Shown: positions 1-8,757, counted from the first letter of the stretch. The stretch: 64,000 bases of DNA from an uncultured Lachnospiraceae bacterium (GCA_905235745.1 CAJOMN010000004.1:1-64000), one strand, 5' to 3'. Made by a program: numbers and translations. The notes: a model not told the origin generated them from the letters alone.

Positions 1-194
1 ATTATAAAACGTTTACTGAATCCTTTGCAATGGTATCTGTGGCGAAATGCCCGATCTGTTCACATGAATTGTGAATTTGATATGCCATTTGCGATGTAAC
101 GAGAATATAACATATCATGAAGAAAAAAGCAATGGGATAAAAGCAGTGTAAGCGCCTGTCAGACAATAACAAAAATGCAGTCATGACATAAAAT

Positions 195-221
195 AACGCA
201 GCCGGGAATCCCGGCTGCGTT
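195..221 (-). terminator. Terminator of the surface protein gene
   Basis: Perfect 13-bp inverted repeat (AACGCAGCCGGGA / TCCCGGCTGCGTT) around a single central base, followed on the minus strand by TTATTTTATG. It lies 36 bases past the stop codon of the surface protein gene. The rest of 1-256 holds no gene I can support. Short open stretches enter from the left edge in two plus-strand frames, but none shows a recognisable motif. Confidence 0.85.
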
Positions 222-256
222 AAATCATATCTCATGAATATTATCGAGATACTTGA

Positions 257-2575
257 TCATTCTGCTGAATGATTATCCTTAATTTCTTCAAGATTATCAT
301 TGGCATCTTCTAATGCCTTATCCGCTGCTTCCTTTGCTTGGGTAGCAGTATCAACGGCATTTTGTGCTGCGGTTTCGTTAGTTGTGGCATCGCCAAATGC
401 GGTAGTTGCATCTGTTACAGCCTGTGCTGCAGTAGCAGCGTCATCAGATGCATCAAGATATTCATTCCTTGCAACCTCTGCTGCGGCCTCTGCTTCTGCT
501 ATAAACGCATCACCGTTATCTGCAACTGTCTGATAAAATTCTGCATCGGATTTCCTTTTCGCTGTTTCATCTGCTGCAGTGTTGTAGGCGGTTGTTGCAT
601 TATCTCTGGCCTGATCATTATTCTGCTTGTTAGTTAATGCAGTGGCTACAAGTCCTTCTTGTTCAGCGTTATCTTGATTACGCTTAGTTTCTGCATTGTC
701 CCATGCCGTACCTAACGCATCAACATCTAAATCAAGTTCCTGAGCAGCACTATTAAACGCATCATTATACGCTTCTTCAGCTTCGCCTAATGCATCTATT
801 GCATTCTTAAGGTCACTATCATCTACTACTGCTGCTACTTCATATGCATTCTTGAAAGTAGCATCGTTATTATATGCTTCAAGCCAACCATCTTCACTTT
901 CTTCAACAGGCACAAAACCAGATTCTGATTCATGCTCCGTATTATAGGTTTGAATGAAAGCTATCTGCTGCTCTACGAGAGCTTCATGTGCTGTCTCCAC
1001 GGCTGCGTCTGCTTGTTGAACCGCTTCAACGGCTGTAACGGCTGAAATTGCGTCAAAGAATTCTTTCTCGGCCGCATCAACTGCGTCCTGTCCTTCTTTT
1101 GCTACTTGAGCGGCAGTTGCTACTGCATCGTCATAAGCTTTCTGTGTAGTAACTGCAGCTGCAACCGCATCATTGAGTGTATCTAATGCCGCTTTCTGGG
1201 CTGCTTCAGCCTGTTTGATAGAACCTGCAGTATCCTCATCACCTAACAGTACATCAAGTGCATCGCCGGCTTCATCAACTGCGGCTTTTATTTCATCAAC
1301 TGCTGCATTTGCCTGATTCAGAGTTTCCTGAGCTGCGGCTACTGCGGCATCAGCAACTCCCTGTGTCGCCTCGGCATCGTCTTTTGCCTTCTGTGCTGCT
1401 GCCTTAATAGCCGTTGCGTCAGCAAGTGCCTGCTGTGCTTCTTCAAGAGCTTCTCCGGCTTGTGTAGCAGCAGCACCGGCTGCAGTTACCGCAGCATTTG
1501 CCTGTGCAACTGCAGTAGCAACAGCCTCGCCGTATGCTGCTTCTTTAGCATCTACTGCTTCCTGAGCAGTTTCTACAGCTTCTACTAGCTCATTATAGTT
1601 AGCGTCTTCAGGGTTAGCATTAGCCAAAGCCTCTTGTGCATTAGCCAAAGTCTCTTGTGCATCTTCCCAAGCTACCTTAGCGTCATCTGCAGCTACTGTT
1701 GCAGCTAATGCCTGGTCAACTACTCCGCCATCATCTGTTAAGCCCTCTGCTAAGTTCTTGACTGCTGCTGCTTTATTTTGGGCAGTCGTTATAGCATTTC
1801 CGTTTGCAGCTATATCTGCTACTACCTTAGCAACTTCCTGAGTAACCTCGTCCGGAGTCTTAACAGTATCATCGGGGTTAACAGGTGCGGGTGCAGGTTT
1901 TGATGATGAGGACGATGAGCTTGAGCTCTCGTCGCTGCTGCTGTCATCAGAAGATCCCGAAGAGGATGATCCTGATGAAGAACCCGCATATGCATATGAC
2001 ACCGGTGCACTTGTTGCTGCCGGTGCGGGAATAAGTCCAAGCGCGATAGCTTCAGGAATAGAAGCTACTCTTCCCTCTCTGATACCGTAGTTCACATAGT
2101 GAGCATAGTATGCTGCGATGTTCGTGCCATACGCATCAAACAGATCGGGATACAGAACAGCATATACGATGGGATTGAAAGTAAGATTAGGTATACGTCC
2201 CTCGTATATTCCTCTCCTGATAAAATGTCCGTACAGAGCTGCGGGATCGTTACCGTATACGGCAACAACATCGGGGTACAGCGCTGCATACACTACCGGG
2301 TCAAAGATAGATGCAAGACCCGAATTGCTTCCGTATCTCGTGCTTGCAGATGAGATCAGCCTGCTGATCGTTCTTGCCGATGCAGGTGCCCCGGCAACAT
2401 CCAGCTCAACAGTTGAATACACTACTTCAACCGGAATATCCGCCGTCTGTGCGGAAGTCTCTGCTGTTTCCGGTTGTGCGTTTGCTGCAAAAACAGGAAC
2501 AACTATCGCCGCAGCAAGAACAACTGCAAGGCCTGACATTATTCCCCTTTTTGACTTGAAAAATGTCTTTTTCAT
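257..2575 (-). CDS. Secreted Ala-rich coiled-coil surface protein with YPD repeats
   Basis: Predicted exported protein of 772 aa. Residues 1-33 form a signal peptide (Lys-rich start, hydrophobic core, cleavage near AFAANA-style AxA). Residues 91-130 and 133-171 are two copies of a roughly 40-residue module with the pattern F(D/N)PxVYAxLYPDxxxxYG...GIxEGR, a repeat type I know from exported Clostridia proteins. Residues 199-225 are an almost pure Ser tract and 226-240 are Pro-rich, a typical flexible linker. Residues about 245-760 are Ala/Glu/Asp/Gln-rich with heptad-like spacing, predicting a long helical rod. No LPxTG motif, SLH domain or choline-binding repeat is visible, so the anchoring mode is unknown. 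The start has a strong AAGGAGGAGTTCTG site. Probably a cell-surface stalk or adhesin-like protein; the exact role is not recognisable. Confidence 0.85.
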   Translation of the reverse strand: MKKTFFKSKRGIMSGLAVVLAAAIVVPVFAANAQPETAETSAQTADIPVEVVYSTVELDVAGAPASARTISRLISSASTRYGSNSGLASIFDPVVYAALYPDVVAVYGNDPAALYGHFIRRGIYEGRIPNLTFNPIVYAVLYPDLFDAYGTNIAAYYAHYVNYGIREGRVASIPEAIALGLIPAPAATSAPVSYAYAGSSSGSSSSGSSDDSSSDESSSSSSSSSKPAPAPVNPDDTVKTPDEVTQEVAKVVADIAANGNAITTAQNKAAAVKNLAEGLTDDGGVVDQALAATVAADDAKVAWEDAQETLANAQEALANANPEDANYNELVEAVETAQEAVDAKEAAYGEAVATAVAQANAAVTAAGAAATQAGEALEEAQQALADATAIKAAAQKAKDDAEATQGVADAAVAAAQETLNQANAAVDEIKAAVDEAGDALDVLLGDEDTAGSIKQAEAAQKAALDTLNDAVAAAVTTQKAYDDAVATAAQVAKEGQDAVDAAEKEFFDAISAVTAVEAVQQADAAVETAHEALVEQQIAFIQTYNTEHESESGFVPVEESEDGWLEAYNNDATFKNAYEVAAVVDDSDLKNAIDALGEAEEAYNDAFNSAAQELDLDVDALGTAWDNAETKRNQDNAEQEGLVATALTNKQNNDQARDNATTAYNTAADETAKRKSDAEFYQTVADNGDAFIAEAEAAAEVARNEYLDASDDAATAAQAVTDATTAFGDATTNETAAQNAVDTATQAKEAADKALEDANDNLEEIKDNHSAE

Positions 2576-2632
2576 CAGAACTCCTCCTTATTATTAATAT
2601 GTTCTCTTAGAAAAGTTAACACTCACAAAGCT

Positions 2633-2660
2633 ATTATATCACGATTGCCTATATTTGCAA
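2633..2660 (-). promoter_or_regulatory. Promoter of the surface protein gene
   Basis: On the minus strand TTGCAA (2660-2655) is followed after 16 bases by TATAAT (2638-2633) with an extended TG upstream of the -10. It lies about 58 bases before the surface-protein ATG. The -35 sits in a small palindrome and faces the divergent XRE regulator, whose own start is 75 bases away. An inverted repeat ATTGT-N6-ACAAT at 2684-2699, just before that regulator, is a possible operator for autoregulation. Confidence 0.65.
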
Positions 2661-2734
2661 TATAGAATTTAGGCATTTGTGATATTGTCCTGTAACAATT
2701 AGAATTACAATCAATATCAAAGAAGGTATGTCTA

Positions 2735-3190
2735 ATGGATAAAGAATCTAAACAGACGATTGGGGATAAACTGAAAGAGTTGCGTAAAGCGCACGGATAT
2801 AAGCAGGTAGACGTGGCCGGCGCCGTAGATATCAAGCAGTCGACATACAGCCAATACGAGGCGGGACTGAGGACTCCGAGCAACCTCATATTATTTAAGC
2901 TTGCCAGTTTCTACGGGATATCAACCGACGATCTTCTTAAATTATGTATAGATCTTGATGATGATGTATACTTTGAGGCAATACCCCATACACAGGCAGG
3001 ATTTGACAAGGCTGATTTTCTGAAATTTTCCGGACAAAAAAAATACAGGGAACTCGATCATCAGGAGATCGAGCTTCTGTATTATTTTTATAAGATGAAA
3101 GAGACCGACCGGCAGGATCTGCTTGATTACGCCGATTACAAGCACCGTTACAAACGGCTGAATCCCACGAGGCTTCTTAATAATATATAA
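2735..3190 (+). CDS. XRE-family transcriptional regulator
   Basis: DNA-binding regulator of 151 aa. Residues about 8-65 form a Cro/C1-type helix-turn-helix domain: GDKLKELRKAHGYKQVDVA, then a recognition helix with QSTYSQYEAG, then the usual NLILFKLASFYGISTDDLL ending. The remaining 85 residues are acidic and aromatic and match no domain I recognise; they may mediate dimerisation or ligand sensing. The ATG follows AAGAAGG at a reasonable distance. It is divergent from the surface-protein gene with a 159-base shared control region, so regulation of that gene and of itself is a natural inference, not shown by sequence. Confidence 0.9.
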   Translation: MDKESKQTIGDKLKELRKAHGYKQVDVAGAVDIKQSTYSQYEAGLRTPSNLILFKLASFYGISTDDLLKLCIDLDDDVYFEAIPHTQAGFDKADFLKFSGQKKYRELDHQEIELLYYFYKMKETDRQDLLDYADYKHRYKRLNPTRLLNNI

Positions 3191-3245
3191 CCGATTCACA
3201 TATCCCATTAAAGAACCATACCATTTTTTCTCAATTCAACATCAT

Positions 3246-3332
3246 CTAACAGGGACGTATCCATTCGTTTACTATCTCCTCAATAATATTTCTTTTCTCC
3301 GGGCTCGAAACATCACGTCCAGGAATTAGCAT
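3246..3332 (-). CDS. Possible 28-codon small ORF after the ACT gene
   Basis: A 28-codon reading frame beginning MLIPGRDV and ending NEWIRPC starts 5 bases after the stop of the ACT-domain gene. It is preceded by AGGAG at an 8-base spacing (AGGAGCTAAAGTTATG), so translation from the iorA-iorB-paaK-ACT transcript is plausible. The protein resembles nothing I know. A second short frame (18 codons, MDTSLLDDVE...) starts inside it behind GAGGAG. Either could be a real small protein, a decayed gene tail, or chance. Confidence 0.3.
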   Translation of the reverse strand: MLIPGRDVSSPEKRNIIEEIVNEWIRPC

Positions 3333-3336
3333 AACT

Positions 3337-3768
3337 TTAGCTCCTATGATCCTGTTTTGCTATGTCTTCCTGCTTCAGTACCTTGAAACCGTTTGAAGAC
3401 AGCACATTCTCCGCGCTGTCATAATCCTTGATCTTCATGATAAGGGATGCGCTGTCAACGCTTGACAGCACATACATATATTCAATGTTGTAGTCCTTGA
3501 GTGTTGTCAGAAGATCGTGAAGCGATCCCGGATCATTAGATATCTCGACTGCTATGACATCGGAAAGCTTTACTGACAAGCCCTCTTTCTTAAGTGCATC
3601 TTTGGCATCCTCCGGGCGGGCAACGATGAGCCGCAGCAGTCCGAAATCAACAGCCTCCGCAAGAGACAGGGAACTGATGTTGATATTGCTCTCCTTTAGG
3701 ATCTCCGTTACTTTCTCAATACGTCCTTCTTTGTTACCGATAAATACCGTTACCTGTTTAACAGCCAT
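3337..3768 (-). CDS. Tandem ACT-domain protein
   Basis: Small 143-aa protein consisting of two ACT modules, about residues 1-68 and 69-140. The first shows VTVFIGNKEGRIEKVTEIL with NINISSLSL, the second AVEISNDPGSLHDLLTTL with NIEYMYVL. Such stand-alone tandem ACT proteins bind amino acids and commonly sit next to aryl-CoA ligase and indolepyruvate oxidoreductase genes. It is last in the iorA-iorB-paaK operon, 15 bases after paaK, with an AGGAGGG ribosome site. A role in sensing aromatic amino acids for this pathway is inferred from context. Confidence 0.88.
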   Translation of the reverse strand: MAVKQVTVFIGNKEGRIEKVTEILKESNINISSLSLAEAVDFGLLRLIVARPEDAKDALKKEGLSVKLSDVIAVEISNDPGSLHDLLTTLKDYNIEYMYVLSSVDSASLIMKIKDYDSAENVLSSNGFKVLKQEDIAKQDHRS

Positions 3769-3783
3769 GATCAGCCCTCCTGT

Positions 3784-5082
3784 TTATACCAACTTACGAT
3801 TGTCAATAACATGAACAGACTTGCCCTCATATCTGGGCAGGGTCTTGGGCTCGACGAGCTTAACCTTTACGGCGAGTCCGAGCGCCTGCTTGAGTGAAGT
3901 CTTAACCTTATTGGACAGATTGTCAAGTCCTCTCATATCATCGTCAAAGTAGCTTTCATCGACTTCAACCTGAACCTCAAGTGTATCCTGATGGTCAACC
4001 CTGTCTACTATCATCATATAGTTGGGCGTTGTCTCGCCCATTTCCAGAAGAGCTGCTTCGACCTGTGACGGGAATACGTTTACGCCGCGAATGATGAGCA
4101 TATCATCGCTTCTGCCCGTAAACTTCTGTATCCTCGGAAGTGTCCTGCCGCAGTCGCATGTGCCGTATTCGATACTGGTAAGATCCTTGGTCCTGTATCT
4201 GATAAGCGGAAGCCCCTCTTTGGTAAGAGTAGTAAATACAAGTTCTCCGGTAACTCCCTCTCCAAGAGGTTCAAGCGTCTTGGGATCGATTATCTCCGGA
4301 TAGAAATGATCATCATGAACATGCAGCCCTTTATGAAATTCGCAGTCGCATGCGACTCCCGGACCCATAACCTCGGACAGACCGTAAATATCGTATGCCT
4401 TGATACGAAGCTCGTCCTCTATCATATGACGCATATTTTCGGTCCACGGTTCCGCTCCGCATATGGCGGTACGAAGCTTCAGATCATCGAGTATACCCTC
4501 TTCCCTGACAATCTCGGATATATGCAGCAGATAAGAAGGCGTGCAGGCAATAGCCGTTACACCGAAATCCTTCATCATCGTGATCAGCTTTTTCGTATTG
4601 CCGGTCGACTGCGGGACTACCGTGGCTCCCATGTATTCGGCGCCGTAATGTGCACCGAGACCTCCGGTAAACAGTCCGTAGCCGTATGCGACCTGAATGA
4701 TATCCTTCGAGGTCATCCCGGCTCCGGCAAAGCATCTGGCAACGCATTCCGCCCACACATCTATATCTCGTCTCGTGTACCCGACAACGGTTGCCTTTCC
4801 GGTCGTGCCGCTCGATGCGTGGACTCTTACGATCTGCTCACGCGGAACCGCAAACAGGCCGAACGGATAATTGTCCCTCAGGTCATCCTTCGTAGTGTAG
4901 GGAAGCCTGGTGATATCTTCTATTCCGGTAATGTCTCCGGGCTCGATCCCCATGGACTGCATCCTCTTACGATAGAACTCAACATTGTGGTATACCCTGT
5001 CCACAAGCTTGACGAGGCGTGCGCTCTGCAGCGTCATCTTTTCATCCTTTGACATGCACTCTTTAGTTTCATTCCAGATCAT
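3784..5082 (-). CDS. paaK: Phenylacetate-CoA ligase family protein
   Basis: AMP-forming aryl-acid:CoA ligase of 432 aa, the usual family length. Seen: the phosphate-binding loop VHASSGTTGKATVVGYT near residue 90, YGLSEVMGPG near 235, RTKDLT near 298, and the C-terminal GRSDDMLIIRGVNVFPSQVE. It activates phenylacetate, indoleacetate or related acids to CoA esters in the cytoplasm. The start overlaps the iorB stop (ATGA), indicating translational coupling. With IorAB it suggests handling of aryl-acetyl-CoA made from aromatic amino acids; running in the reverse direction to conserve ATP is a possibility in anaerobes, but that is inference. Confidence 0.93.
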   Translation of the reverse strand: MIWNETKECMSKDEKMTLQSARLVKLVDRVYHNVEFYRKRMQSMGIEPGDITGIEDITRLPYTTKDDLRDNYPFGLFAVPREQIVRVHASSGTTGKATVVGYTRRDIDVWAECVARCFAGAGMTSKDIIQVAYGYGLFTGGLGAHYGAEYMGATVVPQSTGNTKKLITMMKDFGVTAIACTPSYLLHISEIVREEGILDDLKLRTAICGAEPWTENMRHMIEDELRIKAYDIYGLSEVMGPGVACDCEFHKGLHVHDDHFYPEIIDPKTLEPLGEGVTGELVFTTLTKEGLPLIRYRTKDLTSIEYGTCDCGRTLPRIQKFTGRSDDMLIIRGVNVFPSQVEAALLEMGETTPNYMMIVDRVDHQDTLEVQVEVDESYFDDDMRGLDNLSNKVKTSLKQALGLAVKVKLVEPKTLPRYEGKSVHVIDNRKLV

Positions 5083-5669
5083 AGTTTCTTCCTTTCACTG
5101 TACAGATTATATCCGACATCAAAAGCCTTCTTGTTGATATCGGCAAACTGCGGCTTGACGATCCTCTCAATGACCGCATTCCACTGTTGTATCGTAAAAT
5201 CCATATGCTTTGCGGCAACTCCCAGTATCACAACGTTGAAGACCTGGGCATTGCCGAGCTTCTTCGCCTCAGACAGCGCATCTACGGATATGACTGTGTA
5301 CTGCTTCGACAGATCCTCTATTATGTTCCCGGGATATTCTGCCGCGCCCATAACAACGGGCATCGGATCCATACGCTGATCGTTAACGATAAGCACTCCG
5401 TCAGGCTTCAGAAAATGCGCATAGCGCAGCGCCTCAAGCTTCTCGAATGCTATGAGCACATCCGCGCATCCTTCCTCGACTATCGGCTCGAATACTTCAC
5501 TGCCGTAACGTACAAACGTTACAACGCTCCCTCCGCGCTGAGCCATTCCGTGTACTTCGGACATCTTGACCTCGTATCCACTGTCAGTCATTACGCCGCC
5601 GAGAATACGGCTCGTAAGAAGCGTGCCCTGTCCGCCGACACCGACGATCATAATATTTTTCGTAACCAT
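5079..5669 (-). CDS. iorB: Indolepyruvate oxidoreductase, beta subunit
   Basis: Small gamma/beta-type subunit (196 aa) of the 2-oxoacid:ferredoxin oxidoreductase. The N-terminus MIVGVGGQGTLLTSRIL is the diagnostic nucleotide-binding loop, followed by SEVHGMAQRGGSVVTFVRYG near residue 40. It joins IorA to decarboxylate aryl pyruvates (indolepyruvate, phenylpyruvate, p-hydroxyphenylpyruvate) to acyl-CoA with reduction of ferredoxin. It starts 11 bases after iorA with an AAGGAG site and overlaps paaK by 4 bases. Confidence 0.95.
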   Translation of the reverse strand: MVTKNIMIVGVGGQGTLLTSRILGGVMTDSGYEVKMSEVHGMAQRGGSVVTFVRYGSEVFEPIVEEGCADVLIAFEKLEALRYAHFLKPDGVLIVNDQRMDPMPVVMGAAEYPGNIIEDLSKQYTVISVDALSEAKKLGNAQVFNVVILGVAAKHMDFTIQQWNAVIERIVKPQFADINKKAFDVGYNLYSERKKL

Positions 5670-5680
5670 TTATATGCTCC

Positions 5681-7429
5681 TTATAATAACTCATCGCTTA
5701 TAGCCGAGAATCTGCAAAGCTGCTTGCACAGGTCGCATCCGTTGCACAGCGTGTCATCTATCGCGACCGTACCGTCTTCCCGCTTTGTGATCGCAGGGCA
5801 GCCGGGCTTTAAGCACATTCCGCACTTCCTGCACTTATCCGGATCCGAAACGCATCTGTGCGTAACAGGACGTTGCTTCAGCATAACGCAGGGGAACCTG
5901 GTAATGATAACCGACAGCTCATCCTTTGCAACTTCTTCTCTTACAACCTTTTCAAGAGTCTGTATATCAAACGCATCAACTTCGGTTACACTCCTGATCC
6001 CTATCGATCTGCACAGGTCGTAAATACTGATCGCCGGGACCGTATCGCCCTGAAGCGTCCTGCCTGTTGCCGCGTGATCCTGATGTCCTGTCATCCCGGT
6101 CGTTGAATTATCGAGTATCAGAACGGTTCCCGTACTCTGATTGTAGAATGAATTCATAAGAGCGTTAACACCCGTATGCATGAACGTTGAGTCCCCGATA
6201 ACGGCAACCCAGTTCCTAATATAATCTTTTCCTTTTGCCTTCTCCATTCCGTGAAGGGTCGATATCGATGAACCCATACAGACTGATGTGTCCACGACGG
6301 AAAGCGGAGCAATGGCGCCGAGTGTATAGCAGCCTATATCGCCCGCTGCATGAAGCTTTAACCCGGCAAGAACAGTATACACGCTTCTGTGCGGACATCC
6401 CGGGCAGAGTATGGGAGGGCGTCCGGGAACATCCGCGGGTGTCGTTAACGCAAGGTCTTCGTGAAGTATCGCCTTACGTATCATGTTCGCGCTGTATTCG
6501 CCCTGCACGGTAAAGATCTCTTTTCCGATGCAGTCAATCCCCCAGGCTCTTACCTGCAGCTCGATAAGGGGCTCCAATTCCTCAATGATATACAGTCTGT
6601 CGACTTTCGCCGCAAAATCCTCTATAAGCTTTCTCGGAAGCGGATTAACGATCCCGAGCTTAAGAACGCTTGCATCGGGAATTGCCTCGCGTACATACTG
6701 ATAAGGGATCCCGCTTGCGATAACGCCTATCTTCGTATCCCGCATCTCAACCCTGTTGACCGCAAGATCGCAGGAGTCGGCTTCGAGCCTCTTTTCCCTC
6801 TCTTCAACGACAAGATGACGTCCTTTGGCCATTGCAGGCATCATCACACGCTTTGCTATATCACGCTCGTACGTCCTGTCGGGTACATCCGTGCGGTCGC
6901 ACAACTCAACCATCCCCTGCGAGTGCGCAAGCCTCGTAGTGGTTCTTAATATCACCGGGGTATCATATTCTTCGCTTATCCGGAATGCCTCTATCATATA
7001 ATCCTTGGCTTCCTGCGAATCCGAAGGTTCAAGCACCGGCACATGCGCGGCTCTCGCGATCATTCTTGTATCCTGCTCGTTCTGCGACGAATACATGCCC
7101 GGATCATCGGCTGCCACGAGAACCAGTCCTCCGGACACACCGATATACGAGACGGTATACAGAGGGTCGGACGCTACATTTACTCCGACATGCTTCATGG
7201 AGCACATCGCACGGACGCCTGCCATAGAAGCACCTATCGCAACCTCCGCCGCGACCTTTTCATTCGGGGACCATTCACAATACAGCTCGTCCTTGTACTG
7301 CACGAGATTTTCACTGATCTCGGTGCTTGGAGTCCCCGGGTACGCCGCCGAAACCTTAACCCCGGCCTCGTAGGCTCCCCTGGCAATAGCGGCATTGCCG
7401 AGCATCATGACTTTCTTTGCTTCGCTCAT
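5681..7429 (-). CDS. iorA: Indolepyruvate ferredoxin oxidoreductase, alpha subunit
   Basis: Catalytic subunit of the thiamine-diphosphate enzyme oxidising aryl pyruvates. Domains in order: N-terminal pyrimidine-binding domain (GNAAIARGAYEAGV, YPGTPSTEI), a central transketolase-C-like part, the TPP-binding domain with GDSTFMHTGVNALMNSF, and a C-terminal ferredoxin domain with two 4Fe-4S Cys clusters (CRKCGMCLKPGCP and CNGCDLCKQLC). I start at 7429 (MSEAKKVMM), giving 582 aa, because AAAGGACAG sits at the right distance; an upstream in-frame ATG at 7453 lacks a site. First gene of the ior-paaK-ACT operon. Confidence 0.95.
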   Translation of the reverse strand: MSEAKKVMMLGNAAIARGAYEAGVKVSAAYPGTPSTEISENLVQYKDELYCEWSPNEKVAAEVAIGASMAGVRAMCSMKHVGVNVASDPLYTVSYIGVSGGLVLVAADDPGMYSSQNEQDTRMIARAAHVPVLEPSDSQEAKDYMIEAFRISEEYDTPVILRTTTRLAHSQGMVELCDRTDVPDRTYERDIAKRVMMPAMAKGRHLVVEEREKRLEADSCDLAVNRVEMRDTKIGVIASGIPYQYVREAIPDASVLKLGIVNPLPRKLIEDFAAKVDRLYIIEELEPLIELQVRAWGIDCIGKEIFTVQGEYSANMIRKAILHEDLALTTPADVPGRPPILCPGCPHRSVYTVLAGLKLHAAGDIGCYTLGAIAPLSVVDTSVCMGSSISTLHGMEKAKGKDYIRNWVAVIGDSTFMHTGVNALMNSFYNQSTGTVLILDNSTTGMTGHQDHAATGRTLQGDTVPAISIYDLCRSIGIRSVTEVDAFDIQTLEKVVREEVAKDELSVIITRFPCVMLKQRPVTHRCVSDPDKCRKCGMCLKPGCPAITKREDGTVAIDDTLCNGCDLCKQLCRFSAISDELL

Positions 7430-7443
7430 AATCTGTCCTTTCA

Positions 7444-7471
7444 ACTGTAACATAAACTTACAGTGATTATA
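7444..7471 (-). promoter_or_regulatory. iorA promoter with overlapping inverted repeat
   Basis: On the minus strand an extended -10 (TGATATAAT, core at 7471-7466) precedes a 7-bp inverted repeat ACTGTAA-N7-TTACAGT at 7444-7464. The repeat covers the predicted transcription start, so it could be a repressor operator or a 5' hairpin of the ior-paaK mRNA. I recognise no specific regulator; no clear -35 is present. Confidence 0.5.
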
Positions 7472-7585
7472 TCACATAAATACTATCCGCATTGAAAAGC
7501 TTTACCGTTAATGCAAAGGATGTGCATAAAATGGTATTATAGAGGCGGAGGCCTCTCCATAAGATATGAATAAGGCGACGAAGGA

Positions 7586-8263
7586 ATGCAGAAACTGATC
7601 CGTATATTACACAACCGCAGACTGCTCATTTACACCGGGACAGGCGCCGCAATGATTCTTGTCATTATTGCGGTCATTCTTATCGTACGCATTGCAGGTG
7701 CAGATGATATGCAGCCGGAGCCGCGTATCGTTACGCTTACTATCGATATGCCGGACGATATCCCGCTTGAGGAGAAGGAGCAGATAATCTACAACTCTCT
7801 GCTTGAAGCAGGCTTCTCTTCTGCAGGTGCATGCGGGATAATGGGTAATATTGCGGTGGAATCCCCCGATTACGACACCGCTGCAGTCAATGAATCAACC
7901 GGGGCACTGGGGCTGTTCCAGTGGACGAACGACGGAGACAGGCAGCAGAAGATGAAGGATTACTGCCGGGATCAGAAGCTCAACTGGAACTCCATCGAAG
8001 CCCAGCTCGGTTTTGCAATATATGAACTTTCCGGAGGGGATCCGATCGCATGCAGACTGGATGATTTTCTGAGACAAACCGATAATTCGTATGCCGCCGC
8101 TGCGGAATTTACGGTCGGTTTTGAACGCTGTATTACCGATTCGGGAAGATCGGCAGACAGATACATGGGGCAATTATATCCCGAATTCTACGGGGAATAT
8201 TATCAAGGGCTGTCCAGGCGCATCAATAAGGCCATGAACTATTATATACGGTTTAACGAATAG
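7586..8263 (+). CDS. Membrane-anchored phage-tail-tip-lysozyme-like protein
   Basis: Protein of 225 aa with one N-terminal membrane helix (about residues 13-36, rich in Ile/Val) and an extracellular domain. The domain starts EKEQIIYNSLLEAGFSSAGACGIMGNIAVES and continues with GALGLFQWTNDG and QLGFAIYEL, a layout I associate with phage tail-tip lysozyme domains (lysozyme-like fold, catalytic Glu in AVES). It probably binds or cuts peptidoglycan. The surroundings are housekeeping genes, not phage genes, so this is likely a cellular wall enzyme. A possible promoter TGCAAA-17-TATTAT precedes it. It ends tail-to-tail with the zinc ribbon gene. Confidence 0.78.
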   Translation: MQKLIRILHNRRLLIYTGTGAAMILVIIAVILIVRIAGADDMQPEPRIVTLTIDMPDDIPLEEKEQIIYNSLLEAGFSSAGACGIMGNIAVESPDYDTAAVNESTGALGLFQWTNDGDRQQKMKDYCRDQKLNWNSIEAQLGFAIYELSGGDPIACRLDDFLRQTDNSYAAAAEFTVGFERCITDSGRSADRYMGQLYPEFYGEYYQGLSRRINKAMNYYIRFNE

Positions 8264-8296
8264 TTATAGTAAACGAATATAATGCATATACTATAT
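8264..8296. repeat. Copy of the ATAGTAAACGAAT palindromic element
   Basis: The 32-base gap between two convergent genes holds ATAGTAAACGAATAT facing an imperfect mirror ATATGCATATACTAT. The left arm matches the better-formed palindrome at 18825-18856. No T-run follows either arm, so it is not a standard terminator. Confidence 0.45.
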
Positions 8297-8757
8297 TATC
8301 TGATAAATCTTCTGGCACCGGATTCTCCAACCATGCCTTTGCCGTAACCGGATACACCGGACTCGGATCGGCGCGACGCCTTCCGGTCTTCTTCACTCTT
8401 CTGCTTAACCAGCTTTTCACACTTGGCACAATATCTTCCGCTTGTGATCGGTGCTCCGCACATCTCACATTCGAGCTTGATCACGCTTGTCGGCATGATC
8501 TCGAGGCGCTCTTCCCGAAGCAGATATCTTATCGTATCCATGGACACGCCGGTAGCCCGGGAGACCTGGGACTGGGTAGCACCCTTGTGAACCTCAAGAT
8601 AATTCCTTACGATACCGTAGTCGTCATACATTAAGTATCCGCACCCGCTGCACCGGTACTCGCCTACACCCTTGTATTCGGGTTCGGCCTTTCCGCATTG
8701 TATGCATGTACGCGGAGCGTGCAGATCTTTTCTGACAAGCATTTTATCTTCGATCAT
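8296..8757 (-). CDS. Zinc-ribbon / HTH protein (YvyF-like)
   Basis: Protein of 153 aa. An N-terminal zinc ribbon (CIQCGKAEP ... CSGCG, residues 18-41) is followed by a helix-turn-helix-like segment VRNYLEVHKGATQSQVSRATGVSMDTIRYLLREERLEI (written here in parts: ATQSQVSRATGVSMDTIRYL is the core), then a second Cys pair set CEMCG ... CAKCE, and a basic Gly/Ser/Arg tail. The central part resembles the YvyF/TIGR03826 family, which is often found with flagellar genes. Here it closes the purine operon, 28 bases after purD, with its own GAGAAGAG site, so the partner process is uncertain. Confidence 0.7.
   Translation of the reverse strand: MIEDKMLVRKDLHAPRTCIQCGKAEPEYKGVGEYRCSGCGYLMYDDYGIVRNYLEVHKGATQSQVSRATGVSMDTIRYLLREERLEIMPTSVIKLECEMCGAPITSGRYCAKCEKLVKQKSEEDRKASRRSESGVSGYGKGMVGESGARRFIR

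Noticed and set aside
2..235. 77-codon minus-strand ORF at the left edge
   Set aside because: Its first codons are the terminator stem at 195-221 and it has no ribosome site or family resemblance.
300..637. Plus-strand ORFs opposite the Ala-rich surface protein
   Set aside because: They arise from biased codons of the repetitive real gene on the other strand.
3263..3275. ATTCGTTTACTAT before the ACT gene as another element copy
   Set aside because: Only a single arm is present and it falls within the possible small ORF, so chance or coding constraint explains it.
7586..8263. Lysozyme-like gene as a prophage remnant
   Set aside because: It is intact, has its own promoter and membrane anchor, and no phage gene is adjacent.
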